From NCBI GenBank assembly GCA_017534365.1, contig JAFWCS010000037.1:1-6888 (forward strand): 6,888 nucleotides of DNA, given 5' to 3'. The position numbers were made by a program, and so were the translations under genes. This document shows positions 6,137-6,888 of the stretch, piece by piece. This stretch comes from Clostridia bacterium. GTDB lineage: Bacteria; Bacillota; Clostridia; Oscillospirales; Acutalibacteraceae. The first letter of the stretch is position 1. Each line of letters opens with the position of its first letter. The notes beneath the pieces were generated by a model. It ran no database searches, was not told where the DNA came from, and saw only the letters and a list, made by a program, of their open reading frames with translations.

Positions 6137-6888
6137 CCGGGTCCGCCGCACGGCGGCGCGCTATGACATGCTGCCGCCCGGCTGCACGGTGATCGCCGCG
6201 GTGTCCGGCGGAAGCGATTCCATGGCGATGCTCGACCTGCTTTGCCGTCTGCGTGCGGAGCGCGGGTTCACCCTGCGCGCGGCGCACGTCAATCACGGCC
6301 TGCGCGGTGCGGCGGCGGATGCGGATGAAGCCTTCGTTGCGGCAGCCTGCGAAGCGCGCGGCATCCCGCTGGAGATTCTGCGCGCGGACGTCGCGCAGGA
6401 GGCTGCCAGGCGCGGCCTCGGCGTGGAGGACTGCGGCCGGCAGGTGCGGTATGCGTTTCTGGAATCGCTGGATCCCGGGGCGCGCATCGCAACGGCGCAT
6501 CACCTTGAGGACCGCGCGGAGACCTTTCTTCTGAATTTCGCGCGCGGGGCGTCCCTGCGGGGGCTGTGTTCGATCCCGCCCGTGCGCGGGAGGATCATCC
6601 GCCCGCTGTTTGACGTCACGAAAGCGGAGATCCTTGCGTATTGCAAAGAACGGGGCCTTTCGTTTGTTACGGACGAAACCAACGCGTCGCCGCAGTATGC
6701 CCGCAACCGTCTGCGCGCGCAGGCGATCCCGGCGCTGCGGGAGACGAACGACGCTTTTTTTGCTCATGCGGGCGCGTGTATGGACGACCTGCGGGAGGAT
6801 GAAGCCTTTTTGCAGGCGCAGACTGACGCGCTGCTCGCGCACGCCGCGCTGCCGGCGGGCTGGGATGCCCGGCGGCTGGCCGAGGCGC
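6129..6888 (+). CDS. tilS: tRNA(Ile)-lysidine synthetase TilS (3' end outside window)
   Basis: The frame is open from ATG 6129 to the window edge, giving 253 residues without a stop; the C-terminal part of this usually 320-480-residue protein is missing only because the window ends. TilS uses ATP and lysine to convert C34 of the CAU-anticodon tRNA-Ile to lysidine, so that it decodes AUA. The N-type ATP pyrophosphatase P-loop is SGGSDSM (residues 26-32). Further family motifs are HVNHGLRG (53-60), TAHHLEDRAETFLLN (122-136) with ARGASLRGL after it, RPLFDVTKAEI, and DETNASPQYARNRLR (182-196). The first eight bases overlap the end of dnaB, with GGAGG (6115-6119) nine bases ahead, indicating coupling. 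The tRNA-binding C-terminal domains cannot be assessed here. Confidence 0.96.
   Translation, partial: MLDRVRRTAARYDMLPPGCTVIAAVSGGSDSMAMLDLLCRLRAERGFTLRAAHVNHGLRGAAADADEAFVAAACEARGIPLEILRADVAQEAARRGLGVEDCGRQVRYAFLESLDPGARIATAHHLEDRAETFLLNFARGASLRGLCSIPPVRGRIIRPLFDVTKAEILAYCKERGLSFVTDETNASPQYARNRLRAQAIPALRETNDAFFAHAGACMDDLREDEAFLQAQTDALLAHAALPAGWDARRLAEA

Noticed and set aside
4312..6842. Series of long minus-strand frames opposite rplI, dnaB and tilS
   Set aside because: They are shadows of high-GC coding DNA; the sense frames carry complete L9, DnaB and TilS motifs. One ends at the single CTA codon of dnaB (5732-5734).

Overview
The window looks like chromosomal core DNA from a GC-rich member of the Bacillota, class Clostridia, most likely an Oscillospirales/Ruminococcaceae-type bacterium. 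This rests on the gene set (RNase J, a GdpP-type c-di-AMP phosphodiesterase, L9, DnaB and TilS in one head-to-tail string), the GC-rich third codon positions, the AGGAG-type ribosome binding sites and a consensus sigma-A promoter. The genus cannot be read from the sequence.

Layout. Bases 30-215 hold the first ~49 codons of a sugar-phosphate nucleotidyltransferase that breaks off into an unrelated tail; it is a truncated gene. Bases 191-300 are strikingly AT-rich (32 of 110 bases are G or C by my count) and carry the control region of the next operon. A consensus promoter (TTGACA, 17-base spacer, TATTAT) lies inside an interrupted palindrome, and a ~100-base leader follows with three successive potential stem-loops. 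From base 379 to the window end five genes run on the + strand without a visible terminator: rnj (RNase J), gdpP (membrane c-di-AMP phosphodiesterase), rplI (ribosomal protein L9), dnaB (replicative helicase) and tilS (tRNA-Ile lysidine synthetase, cut by the window edge). Gaps are 6, 15 and 19 bases, then an 8-base overlap, so one polycistronic mRNA with translational coupling is expected.

How the genes fit together. They cover mRNA decay, second-messenger turnover, translation, replication fork unwinding and tRNA decoding: a growth-linked housekeeping operon. The gdpP-rplI-dnaB order is a familiar Bacillota arrangement. The less ordinary parts are the control region ahead of rnj, the ~92-residue basic Lys/Gln/Arg-rich N-terminal extension of RNase J, and the broken nucleotidyltransferase at the operon boundary. 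I found no mobile element, CRISPR array, tRNA, rRNA or clearly undescribed system. The long minus-strand open frames are codon-bias shadows.
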